From NCBI RefSeq assembly GCF_958979055.1, contig NC_084898.1:4040001-4104000 (forward strand): a stretch of DNA of 64,000 bases, in the 5' to 3' direction. Below the pieces are notes generated by a model, which worked only from the letters and a program-made list of their open reading frames with translations, was not told the DNA's origin and ran no database searches. The DNA comes from Alnus glutinosa. Lineage: Eukaryota; Streptophyta; Magnoliopsida; Fagales; Betulaceae. Of the stretch, positions 41,621 to 54,541 are shown one piece after another (the stretch's first letter is position 1; each line of letters starts with the position of its first letter). Both the position numbers and the translations under genes were made by a program.

Positions 41621-44224
41621 ATGCCTCAAGGAACCCTCGAAGTCCTCCTTGTTAGTGCTAAGGGACTTGAAAACACCGATCTTCTCAGTAAGTTTAATTG
41701 ACCTCAATTTTCTCTCTTTTTCTCGCTTGAATATCCGGATTTGATCGGTTTGGAGAAGATCCTTTTGAATTGTTGCCCTATCGGCTTAAGATCTGGACTC
41801 TGTTTGTGTTTGGTAGGAAAGAAAACGGAGGAAATAGAAGAAAAACTAGTACTGTACCGTTGATGATGCTTTTATGAAATGATTTTTACGTAATTTTGTC
41901 AATGATGCACGATGACAATTTAAAGAATAATAAGATCATGATTTATGATTATGTTCATCTAATAAATCGAAAAACATTTCTTTTTTTTTTTTAATGAGAA
42001 GTAATTTTTTTACCCTTATTATTGTGATGCTTTTTTTCTTTTCTTTTCTTTTTATTTTTATTTTTTTTAATTACTTCTGTTTAAACCTGTTTCATTGGCG
42101 AGACCCATCTAAAGATCCTGAGGATGAATAAAGCTCATGATAACTAATTACAGTATGTTTGATGTTAAATGTATATGGCAGATAACATGGATCCTTATGT
42201 CATCCTCATTTGCCGCACTCAAGAGCAAAAAAGCAGTGTTGCATCAGGTAGGCTATCTTTGTACATTAGTGAATCAAATTTTAGTCTTTCGAAAAGATTT
42301 AAAATTTAAATCGCTCTCTATTAAAAGATTAGAAATACCAAAGGTTTACTGATTCTGTTTTGTTTGGCGCAAAAAAATTGTTGATAACAGTTATATCTTC
42401 AAGGTTTCTTCCGATCGAACTCACATTCGCGTTCTGCATCGTACTTTAGTGCATCAAATTTTGGTGTACCGAAAAGAATTAAAATTCAAATCTTTTGCTC
42501 TTATAAGATTAGAAACACCAATGGTGTATTGATTCTGTTTCGTTTGGCGCAAAAAAATTGTTAATAACAGTTGTATGTTCAAAGTTTCTTCCGATCGGAC
42601 TTACACTCGTGATCTGCATCATACATTAGTGAATCAAATTTTGGTGTACCAAAAAGATTTAAAACGATGCAGTTTGAAAAAAATAGTGAATTCAAAATGA
42701 TGTTAATGAAAATGTAATTTTAAAAAATGCAGTTAAACATTTGATAAAACTATATTTTTAAAATTTGGTAGTTAATAAAAACATGATTTTGCGTTTAAAA
42801 TATCCCATTTTTTAAAACGAACTCTTTGCTTGCGGCCCGAAAAAGTATATTTTTTCATGTTTTCAAATTGCCATTTTTTTTTAAACGTACTTCCAAACAG
42901 GATACTTTTCATGATTTTTGTTTAGAAACACGTGTATGGCCTGCAAAATCGCGGGGCAAACACCCTATTCATATTATATGTAAGTGAAAGTTTCCGTGGC
43001 TGAACAAATATTAATTATTCAACCGAGTTTCTACCAAAAAGAAAGTTCCTCTAGTGAATGATAACAGGCACCCTACTAAATAGATTTAAACAAAATGTTT
43101 AATTACAGAATTAGTGTTATATTCATGTTCTCTTAGATCGAGTAGGGTTGCTATTATGTATTTTTGATAAATGATTCGTGCAGGAAAAGGGACTGAGCCA
43201 GATTGGAACGAGAATTTTGTTTTCACCATTTCGGATGGTGTTTCAGAACTCACATTAAAAATAATGGACAGTGATGCCGGTACCGAAGATGATTTTGTGG
43301 GAGAAGCAAAGTGAGTGTCCCAATCTTTGTTAAATAACCACTTATCCCAAAAGCTTAAGCTGATAAAAAATAATAGATTTAACAGTACTCTTCTTTATAC
43401 GTGGGCTTAAACTCTTTCTTAATAAGTACTGATGCTTAACACGTGAAATACTTAATTTTAATGAGAGGTAAACTGGAGAGGCAGGATTCTAATTTAGTAC
43501 TTTTAACTCTGATATCATGTTAAATCACCGCTTATCATAAAAGTTTAAACTAATGTTATATAATCAGTTTCTAAATTAAAGCATTGTCTTTGACTTGATT
43601 GCATTCAATAGTTTAGGCTATTGTTGCATCCAATAGTTTTAAGTGATAGGTTTAGGATTTCCAAGGTTTAAATGCTTGTGGCATTGAGGAGTAGATAGGA
43701 TATATTCAAGGCTCATTTGTTTTTTGAGTGAGCAAGAACCAGTCAATCCTTCAAGCACATATCCCTTCTCATACCAATAAACATGGAAATAGGGATAATT
43801 TGGTTATCAATATTTGACATTTTGATGAAACTAATTTCTTAAAAGCATTTTCGACCCAAATTTTATTTGTTCTTATGTTCCTTGCAGCATTCCACTAGAG
43901 CCTTTGTTTATGGAAGGAAGCCTCTTTCCAACAGCTTACAATGTAGTCAAGAATGAAGAGTTTCGTGGAGAAATTAGAGTTGCCCTCACTTTCACTCCTG
44001 AGGTAATCCTCTTCTTTCTATGGCTTTTGTTTAATCAGCATCACAATCTATAAGATTGCGAGGATAATCTCCTTTTAATGTAATCTCATGATAATAATCT
44101 TAATTAACTAGCTAAAATCAAGCTTGTGTTTGGCTGATCTTCATCTTAGGTTCGCGGTGGGCAGGATTTCCCTGTGGAAGAGGAAAGCTATGGTGGATGG
44201 AAAGAGTCTTCATACACAGAATGA
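41621..44224 (+). CDS. C2-domain protein, elicitor-responsive protein 3 type
   Basis: Five exons: 41621-41687, 42182-42247, 43184-43310, 43888-44002, 44150-44224, all with GT-AG borders, give 149 residues. It starts MPQGTLEVLLVSAKGLENTD and continues LLNNMDPYVILICRTQEQKS, SSVASGKGTEPDWNENFVF, SELTLKIMDSDAGTEDDFVG. This is one complete C2 beta-sandwich. The loop aspartates for Ca2+ are recognisable (D20 in ENTDLL, D26 in NMDPY, and MDSD with EDD). The end is VRGGQDFPVEEESYGGWKES. Related small plant C2 proteins are induced by fungal elicitors and shuttle to membranes with Ca2+; this is a family role. Intron 2 holds a family-A MITE and intron 3 a TRIM, with coding sequence untouched. Convergent with the MBD gene (867 bp between stops). 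Confidence 0.93.
42300..42650 (+). repeat. Direct repeat (~200 bp) in C2-gene intron 2
   Basis: The stretch from about 42250 (TTAGTGAATCAAATTTTAGT) to 42440 recurs at about 42447-42635 with shared TTGATTCTGTTT, GGCGCAAAAAAATTGTT and TTCTTCCGATCG. A third start (TTAGTGAATCAAATTTTGGT) lies at 42625 before the MITE. A tandem duplication within the intron. Confidence 0.8.
42655..42960. mobile_element. Family-A MITE, copy 4, in C2-gene intron 2
   Basis: It shares with copy 1 the words ACGATGCAGTTTGAAAAAAA, TTTAAAAAATGCAGTTAAAC and ACTTCCAAACAGGATACTTT (copy 1: ATACCCAAACAGTATACTTT). Confidence 0.6.
43328..43566 (-). mobile_element. TRIM retrotransposon in C2-gene intron 3
   Basis: LTR-like ends begin TGTTAAATAACCACTTATCC (43328) and TGTTAAATCACCGCTTATCA (about 43518). 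The second is preceded by CTCTGATATCA, the inverse of the initiator-Met primer site. Same family as 32835-33087. Confidence 0.75.
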
Positions 44225-44871
44225 TCGATCAAGTCATGGTCAGCAGCTTTTGCTGTTGGTACTGTGATCTGGGAATTGAAATAAGTAGGCTATTTTGTTC
44301 TATTGATTTCAGCTTCCCTTTCCCTGCTTAATGAATTGTGATCCAATAACACTATATGATGATGAGATTTGACAAAGTTCATGGTTTGAATACTATGTGA
44401 CCAAACCACATATAATATTGCAATATTTTGTGATTGAACCACTAGTCTCGATTAGGGATGACAATTTTTGATATCCGCAAAACCGATACAAATTCAACAC
44501 AAAATTATTAAATTAAAATTAAGAGATTTAACTCATTTAATTAAATAGGTCGGATTAATGTTAACTTATAGTCTTATACCCATGTTCCGACACGACCTGT
44601 AAACTCAACACAGAATTAGCAAGTTAAAGTCAAGAAGTTTGACATGAAAAGACATCATGCATACCACATTATATGCAACTACAAAACACTATTGAGCCAT
44701 AATTTATTTATTTATTTATTTTTCAGCACTTTTGAGCTGTTCGCATTGGGCCAAAATCATTTTAAAAACTAGACTTTCTGACATATATGGGTTTCTCTTT
44801 TGGGAATCATGGCCCGTTAAGTTGCTACGTGTTTAATTTAGGCGCCAAATTCTCCACTGAAGCTTTTGGCC

Positions 44872-44908
<37 letters not shown>

Positions 44909-45091
44909 AAACAAATGAAACAATATTCTTACAACAGCTACGTGACTCAAAATTCTCTGTTCTTGCTTTAGCCCCTAGATATTCTAAACAGATGGATACT
45001 GAGCATCAAGCTCTAGTTACAAATATTACAAGATACAAACAACAAAAGGCGGATTAGTACTAATTATCCCAGATAAATAGCTGCCTTTCTT
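44225..45091. other. Convergent intergenic region
   Basis: It carries the 3' UTRs of both flanking genes. A diverged repeat at about 44455-44650 has ATTAGGGATGACAATTTTTG and a twice-seen AACTCAACACAGAATTA-type phrase. A poly-A run sits at 44874-44906. No gene. Confidence 0.5.
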
Positions 45092-48000
45092 CTAGGAGTT
45101 TACATTTCCATGGAGATCCTTATTGCCCTCCAAGCAAGGTTTTTGAGAACCAACTCCACTGCAACTCGGCAAGCTCACACTTCCTGGTTCATGTCCTGAC
45201 ACAGATTTTTCTGCTGAATCAAAATTGAATGAAATGTCGTTTTGGAAAGAGCTGGGAAACCCAAAATCTGGCAATGCCAAACTACTATCCCTCTGCGTCT
45301 GAGAGATATCAAGTTGTTCCTGGAAGCTTGCTTGAATTGCCAAATTATCTTCCACGGGTATTGCACCTGTAAGAGTTTTGAAGGCAAATTCTAGGCATGG
45401 ATCCAACCAAGAATCCCCGAAAGGAAAGGAGAACTGTGGTTCTATCATTATTTCAGTTTGAGGCATTTGAGGTGGCTCTTTGGAAACAACTTGGGATTCA
45501 AGAGGCTTTTCGCTCTTGTTTGATGGCTCTCCAAGTACTGGAGTATTTATGTTAGTAGAGGCATGATGTGCTGCAGGCTCCATGTCTAGCCCAGCCTGAA
45601 GCTGCTGAGATGCTCCATCTGCCAAAACCACAGGTGGAGTGGCTTCACTTTCACGAGACTTTCCACTTGCATTTTGAAGAGCTCGTTCACTGGAAATCAA
45701 ATTGGCCGCCATCTGGGGTTCAAATCCAGCAAGTCGTTTCGAAGACCGGGGCGGCACATTAAGCTCTTTTTTGTTCTTAGATTTCTTCAAGTTAACCTGA
45801 GTTCTTCTACTGCTGCTCTTTTTTATCCCAGTCTCAAGTGTATTCTCGTTTTGCGGGAGCTCAACAAGCCTGTTATTAGTAGGGTCCTCCAGTGGTAACG
45901 CACCCGTAAGAGTCTTGATTGCGAATTCTAGGCATGGATCTGACCAAGAATTTGCAAATGGAAAGTAGGGTTGTTGTTTTGGTTTCTCATCATCCATTGT
46001 TTCAGTTTCCAGCGTCTCCAGTTGCTCTTTGGAAGCAACTTGGTTTTCAATAGGCTTCCTGCTCTTCTCTGATGGCTCTCCATGTAATGGATTGTTTATG
46101 TCTTTAGAAGCATGATGTTCATTCACAGTTTCTTGTCCGTCCTTGGGCTGCTCAGTTGCTCCATTTGACAAACTATATGGAGCCAATTCCGCATCTGGAC
46201 CAGCTCCACTTTCATTAAACTTCCTAGTTGAAACTTGAAAAGCTTGCTGACTGGAAACAGAGTTGACAACCTGCTCAGGTTCAAGCCCAGCAAGTCGTTT
46301 TGAAGATCGGCAAGGCAAGTTCAACTCTTTCGTCTTCTTGGATTTGTTTAAGTTAATCTGATTTTTCCGAGTCCTTGTTTCCTTCATATTCTCAAGGCCA
46401 TTCTTCTCCTGCAGGATATCAACCGCAGGAGTTAAAACACGCTCATCATTGGCAGGGAGACTTTTTGGTCGACCTTTTCTCTTGAAGCCATCAGCTTTAG
46501 GCAATGTTGACCTCCCTGGATTGGAATTTTCCATGGTTTCAGCAGACTCCATAATTGTATCCCCCACTGAATGCTTGTCTATGACAATCTCAGCTGTGGG
46601 AGCAAAAGCAACCCTCTGTTCAGCAGATACTTTATTTGCTCGCCCTCTCCTTGAGCTCTTGGCTTCTGCCGATTCCAAGCTGTCCTTGTCAGAACTTCCC
46701 TTACCTGCAGTAAAAAGTTCGACACAGAAGAAATGCAGCTTATTAAATAATTTGGTTCATTATTGAACTCCTCTTAACTCCAATCAACTTTTAGTATAAT
46801 TGATGTATCATGTTACGAGAAATGTTCATCATCTATGATCTCTCACCTGCAAAAAGACTCTGTCCAGCTGCTGGGTGATTTAATTTCTGCCTTTTAGCTG
46901 CAGTTGATGGCTATAAGACAGAAAGAAGGAAAAGAAAGAAAGCAAAACTATAAAATCAAAATCTTCCCCCGGAATAATGTCTAAACTGCCAAAAAAAAGA
47001 AAGGAAAAGTGTCCAATAAAATTAATATGATTTGCTAATATGGCCAGCCATATCCATGTGGTTATAGTTGCTGTATATGAGAATCAGGCTTAATCCGGGG
47101 GGATCTCGGTATTCAGAATATTAAAGAAACTATGGACAAAACTCTTGGTGTTTGTGGAGGTAGGTAAAAGGGAATGAATTAAATGAGAGTCACAGCCAAC
47201 TGTTTACTCCATGGATGGGATAATTATATCATTTATCAGAGGTACAAAAGAGTTGAATAGTATAATGGAACAAAATAGAGAAAAGAAAGAGAGATAGTAA
47301 GGAAAAGAAAAGACGGCTTGTGAGAAAGTGAGACACAAACATCAGGGCAGGGTTCTCCTCCTCGTAATGTATTATTTATATTAGCATCTCCAAGGGCAAG
47401 TGCATAAATGCCCTCTCATAAAATAACATAAACATAAACATAAAACATATAATAAATGTAGTTCAACAACACTCCCCCTCTAGCTGGGACAAAGATATCT
47501 TGCATGCTCAATTTGCTTAAAATTGTGTGAAAGACATTCAAAACTTTAGTTAATGGTTGCTTTATTATCACAATACAGTCTCATGGAATCTTTAGTCAAA
47601 CCCCAGTTCTTTCAACAATATTTTATACCATAATATTTCACACACTACATGGGTCATGGCTTTGATTTTTGCATCCGCACTGCACTTAGCAACCACTGAC
47701 TGCTTTTTACTACGCTAACCAAATTATCTCCCACAAAAGTGTGATATCTTGAAGTGGACAATCGATCCATAACCTATCCAGCCCAATCTAAATCTATGTA
47801 AGCTTCTATCATCAAGTGATGTTGTTGAGAAAAACAACAAACCTTTACCAGGTGAGGATTTTAAGCAGTAAAGGATAGTTAGACTACCTCTAGATAAGGC
47901 TCTTGTAGGTGAGGATTTTAAGCAGTAAAGGATAGTTAGACTACCTCTAGATAAGGCTCTTGTAGGTGAGGATTTTAAGCAGTAAAGGATAGTTAGCCTA

Positions 48001-49533
48001 CCTCTAGATAAGGCTCTTGTGGCGAATGCATAAACTAACTCACCATACTAACTGCATATGCAATATTTGGACATGTATGAGCCAAATAAATCAACTTGCC
48101 AACCAATTTGCCGATATCTGCCATTTTCCACTAGAGTACTCTTCCTGCTTACACCCAACTGAATATTCGGCTGTACCGGATTATCAACAGCTTTACACCC
48201 GAGCTTCAAGAGCATATTCTCATTGAGAAACAAATAGGCTATGTCTGGACCTTGTCACCTCAATAGCTAAATAGCTAGAAAATAGGGTTAATACCCCCCC
48301 TCCCCCCTCCTTAAATGACCACTCATTTTCACATAGCCCCATGAACTACCACTTGTCACACTTAACCATCTTAAATTACCATTTCTTGGCAAAAAAAAAC
48401 CCTCCACTAGTAAAGATCGTTAAATCAGACAGACTATACATCTTTTAGATGTAAAAGGACGAAAATAAAAAATTAGAAAACATTTAGTTCCATTTCTTTC
48501 TCTCTGTTTTCTCAGCAACCAAACAGAAAATTAGGAAACAAAGCTTACCGAAAGAACAAAAAGAAGAAAAAAAATATCAATATATCGAATTGCAACAAAA
48601 AACAGAGAATCAATATTTACATACAAAATCAACATTGACATAATACTAGGAATCAAGCTGAGTACATACTCTCAGTTTTATCTTTACAGAGGTTAGACTA
48701 ATGCTCAGTTTGGTTGCTTGGAAACAAAACGGATTTTAGTAAGAATCAAAGTTTTTCCTTTTCTATTCCTGCGGTTTCTTAGTAAATAAACAGAGCAAAG
48801 AATCAAAGTAAAAGATCACTTAGCACGGCTTTTCTGTCTGAAATACTTTATGCGAGATGACAATACTGAATCTTACATCATCAGCTCTGAAGCACAACAC
48901 TCTAAAACCATAAGCTAAAGTAACTCTCTCTCTCTCTCTCTCCCCCCATTCATCCAAACCACCCACAACAACCCAACCCCAACTTCTGACACAGAGCACC
49001 AAACCCATGGCAACTTCATAGGTCAACCTAAACAATATGCATTAACACAAACAAAAACTAATTTAGAATAAACTCTGATTTGTGCCAAAGGAAACAAAAA
49101 GTGAAAAACCAAGATCACGGACGTTTCTCATCACGTTAAGCTTTCTCTCTCAGATCTGTATATGTTGTGAAAATGGGTTTACAATGATTGATTGTGTGTA
49201 TTGAATGTATTGATTTCTCATCCTACCTTCTTTTTTAGATGCGGTTCAACCTCGTCTCGCCAAGTGGTTCGGGGTGGCTCAACCACCCTCAAGGTGACTT
49301 TTTTTGTTCTTTTCTTTTGGCGGCTTTTTTCCTTCTTTTTCTTTTTTACTTTTTAACTTGAAGGGTATTTAAGTAAATTTAGTTTTTAAACCTAGGGTAT
49401 TTTCATCATTTCACATCATTTTAACGATTTTGACTAACAATGGAGTTTTTTGTAAGAAAATGGTAGTTCAAGAAGGTTGAGTGTGATAGGTGGTAGTTCA
49501 TTGGGCAATGTGTAAATGAGTGGTAGTTTTTTT

Positions 49534-49564
<31 letters not shown>

Positions 49565-52500
49565 GGTAAGTAACCCTAAAAAAATTTCATAATGCCCAAG
49601 TCTTTTATTTCAAACTCATTGGCAAGATAATTTTTTAATCATTGTATCTCCTCAACATTATTTCTTGTCAATACAATATCATCTGCATAAACAATAACAG
49701 CAGATACCTTTCCTTGAGAAGAATTCTTTATGAAAAGTGTATGATCAACTTGAATTTGTTTATAACCACATCTTTGCAGAGCGCGGAAAAGCCTCTCAAA
49801 CTATGCCCTAAGAGATTGTTTCAGTCCATACAATGCCTTCTTCAGCTTGCACACTTTACCACTGGTTGAGGAAACTCAAGACCTAGAGGAACTTCCATAT
49901 ATACTTCTTCCAAGTCTCCATGAAGAAATGCGCTTTTCACATCGAATTGGTGAAGTGGCCAATCTAAATTTGCTGCCAATGAGTGTATGATTCAAATAGA
50001 GTTCATATTTGTTACTAGGGCAAATGTCTCCTCATAGTCTAGCCCATAGGTTTGTGTAAAACATTTTGAACCAATCTAGCCTTGTATCTTTCTACAGAAC
50101 CATTTGCCTCCTGTTTAACTGTAAACACTCATTTGCATCGAACCACCTTTTTTGTAATATGCAATTCAACGAGATCCAATGTGTTATTTTTGTGAAGGGC
50201 TCTCATATCTTCCTGCATTGCTTCCCTTCACTTTGGGTCACTACGTATTTCTTGCAAATTTTGAGAACTGGACACAGAAAGACAATTTGGACACAAAGAA
50301 ATGCCTAACAGGGCGAAATATGCTGATAGGAAACAAAGTTAGATATGGATGTTGAGTACACGATCTAACTTCTTTAGGTTGTGCAATAAATAGATCTATA
50401 TCATTAACAACAAATATTGAAGATTTTAAATTTGAGATAGAAGTAGAATTATGTTGATCAGAGTTTGATGTTTGGCAAGGAGCAAAGGAAATGGTCTTAC
50501 TCTTCTGGCGTCTAAAGTAAACTATTAACTCCTCCACTAGTGGCTACATGGCTCATCAGTCGGTGACGATTCATCCGTAGGACATTGATTTTTATGTTCC
50601 GGCAAAGTAGCAAGAATAGGTAAAAGACTAAAGGAGGGAAATTTCTCTGGAAACTTGTCTTCACTCTGACTTTGACTCTCTCCCTGAAGAGAAGTTTGGG
50701 TTGAGGGAAAATAAGATTGTGATTCAAAGAAAATCACATCCATTGACACAAAATGCTCTTGTGACAGGGGATGATAAAACTTGTACACCTTTCTGAGTGG
50801 GTGGATAACATAAGACACATTTGAGGACTCGAGGATCCAACTTACTCCAGGCTGGAGCATAGAGGTGGACAAAACAAACATGTGCAAACACCTGAGTAGG
50901 AACAACAAATTGGGAAGAAAATAATGGTGGGGACAACACTTCGAGAAGTGTTTTAAAATCTAAGACACGAGATGCCTCCGATTGATTAGATAAGCAATGG
51001 TTAGTAATGCATCACCCTAATAAGATTTTGGAACATGCAATGAAAACATTAAGGTCTGGATTACCTTCAAAAGCGGCCGATTTTTCCACTCAACAAATCC
51101 GTTTTGTTAGGAAGTATCGACACAAGTGGTTTGATGGATGATGTCATATTCACGAAAATATGTACAAAGGTTACTAGAAAAATATTCACCCCCATCCCCA
51201 TTATCAGAATGAACAGTTTTTATAGAGGTATTAAATTTTGTCTTAATCATTTTGTGAAACATCTGGAAAACTGATAGCATATGACATTTGTCCTTTGATA
51301 GGTCCAAGTGGTCCTAGAATAATCATCAATAAACAAAACGAACCAACGATAACTAGATTTAGAAACAACCCGAGAGGCCCCAAACTAATATGAATGAGAA
51401 CAGAAGGCTCGAAACTTTTATTAGTACTAGGAGAAAAAGACACTTGATGGTGTTTGGCCAGCTCACAGACTTCACACTGAAACTTAGAAACATTATTATA
51501 CAAAAATAAAAGAAACATGCATTGCAACAAGAAAAGAGAAGGATGCCTCGGTCGCTGATGTTAGAGCCAGATTTTTGCTATAGAGTCATCTAACCATATC
51601 GTGTGACAGCACTCCGGGTGGTCGCTCCCGGAGTGCTGTCGTGTGGAAGATGGTCCCTTGTTACCTTATGTGGTGCTTATAGAGGGAACGCAATGATAGG
51701 CAGTTTGAGGACAAAGAAAGAACCATTGAGGATCTCATTTCCTTTTTCTTTCATTTTTTGTACTCTTGGTCGGCTGCGTTCCTCGCACCTTTAACGTTTA
51801 GTTTTAATGATTTCCTTGTATTGTTTTCTACTTCCTCTTAGATGCCTTTCTTGTATACTTCCTGTGTACTTGATTGCGCTTTGCGCTTTGCGCTTTTTAA
51901 TGATATTTCTCTTACTTATCAAAAAAAAAAAAAAAAAAAGAATCCAGATAGTAAAAACCATCCCTCAAGCTACCACTGCTAGTCATCTTCTCAATGACTA
52001 AGTCCTTAAAAAAATAGTAATGAGAATGAAATATGACTCTACAATTCAAATCAAGGGTAATACGTGCAATAGACAATAGATTAGTGGCAAAGTTAGGTGA
52101 TATAAAGAACAGATGATAAGGACATAGAAGGTGTTATAGAAATGGAACTTTAACCGGACAAAGGTCATAGAGAACCATAAGTATTCTAACTTTTTCCTAT
52201 CGAAACAGAGGTTATAAGTGGAAAATAAAGAAGATAAAATGGTCATATGATCGGAGGCCCTCGAATCAATGATCCAAGGGTCGTTAGATTTAGTGGAGGA
52301 TGCATTCAAAGAAGAGTAGAAATAACCTGTATGACCAAACAAGGATGCAGTAGTGGATTGTTCATGTTGAGCCTTATGTTGACGAAGTGTGTCTACCTCT
52401 TCCTTTCTCAATGCATTAGCGTCTAAGGTAGGACTAGGAGCAGGTGTGGAAAGTGTCCCCTTTACCATATAAATGTGATTAGCACGAGACTGAGTTACAC

Positions 52501-54509
52501 CTCCTCAAAGACCCCCTCTACCTCTTGTGGGACGACCATGAAGTCTCCAACAAGATTCCTAGTACGTCTTGTCTTGTTACAGTGATAACAAAATAGCTTG
52601 TCTTTGTTGTCTAAGGTGGTATTTGTCACCTTCCCCATCACGACTCTCATAATCTCCTTTATTGGTACATTGAGATGCAGTGACTAAGGCAGATTGTTCC
52701 TGTGAAGCGGAATGGAGCATAGTACTACGACTCTCCTCATTTTGGACATATGCAAATATCTCCCTTCAAGAAGGATGAGGATCATTTCTCATAATCTGAA
52801 CCCGAACTATATCGTATTCTTAATTCAAACCCGCAAGGAAATCATAGATACAACCCTCTTCTACCATTCTCTAGAATTTAATGCATATGTTGCACACTCA
52901 GTTTGGAATGATCCAACTCCTACCACAAACCACAAACCACAAACTTATGAAAATACGTAGCTACAGACCACTCACCTTGGGTTGTTCCATTAATCCGACG
53001 TTTCAGTTCATATATATGTGTTGCATTATACATTTTGGAATAGGTTCGAGCTTCTACATCCCAAATTTCCTTTGCAGTCCGAAGAAATAAATATCCTTCA
53101 CTAAGCTACGGTTGCATAAAGTGCAATAGCTAAGACATAATAATGAAATTTCCTGCTTCCCATTTATCATAAGTAGGACCATCAAAAGGTTGTTCAATGA
53201 TCTTACCATTTGAATATCCCTTTTTTCCTTTACCCTTAACATAAGAGTGTTGACGGTGACCAAGCAAGGCAGTTGAGCCCATCCAATTTTACTATTGTGA
53301 TATTAAGAGTTGGATTGTCATTAGAGGAGGTTATCTGAGGTAAGCCATCTAAACCAACCAAATAGCTCCATAATACAACAAATATGCTCACCAACGAATA
53401 AGAGAACTAACCTGAACAAATCATATAGAAGAATAAATTTTCTAGCTACCCATGATGCTCAACAAGTCATATTGAAAGAACAGGTTATCTCTTAATCACC
53501 CAAAATGACTTGTCGTTTAGGCCAACTTACCTATTGTTTTCCCCTTGGCAATACAACCTGCCGTTTGATGCATTTAAATGGTCTATCGTTTTTCCCCAAG
53601 GTGAAGAATGACCTGTCATTTAGTCAGATTTTTTTCTCACTGCCATTCTGATCGCCGAAAACACCATCGCCGCCGGGAAACCAGGGGCATGTTTGTTAAA
53701 GTTTTTGAAAACACTTTTCTGTTTTCAAAACAAAAACACTTTTCTCAAACATTTAACAAACGATTCACTTTTCAAAACACAACACAAAAATATTTAAGAA
53801 ACAAAAAAAAAAAAAAAAAAAAAAACACAACAGACTTCTAACAAAACTTTTCAGACATTCTTATATGAAAATTTTGAGAAAACATGTACTTAATTTGTAG
53901 GAGTAGAGGCTGAATTATTACTTTAAAAATAGGAAGGTGGCCTCACAGCAACCACCAATGGAGGAGCGGGTGGCCGTGCAGCCACCCCATTAGGTCTGAG
54001 GTGGCCACATGGCCACCCAAACGGGGCAGAGGTGGCTCACTGGCTGCACAGCCACCCCCTCCTTTCGGGTGGCCGCACAGTCTCCTTTATATATTTTTTT
54101 ATTTTATTTTTTTTATTTTTTTTATAAATAAGAAGTCAGGCTCCACACTTGGAAAAATAAGCATGTTTAGGTATCTTCGAAAACACAAAAAAATTTAGAA
54201 AAGTTCACCAAACAATTCTCTTCTGTGGCACCCACAAAAAATTACTTTTCAAATGTGAACTCTACTGAAAACACTTCTCAATTTTTTTGTTATATCAAAA
54301 GCTTTTTCAAATAAAAAAACAAAATAAAAAATTTTCAAAACGTTCAACAAACAAAGCCCACCCAGGACTTCTTAAAAAAAAAAAAACAAAGAAAAGAACA
54401 ACCCAGACCAAGCCAATGTGCTTTTGAACTCTGCCCTACTGCCTATGCTGGCCTCAACATCCATACGGCTGACATCAGCAGCCATACGACACAAAAAAAT
54501 AAATAAATA

Positions 54510-54541
<32 letters not shown>

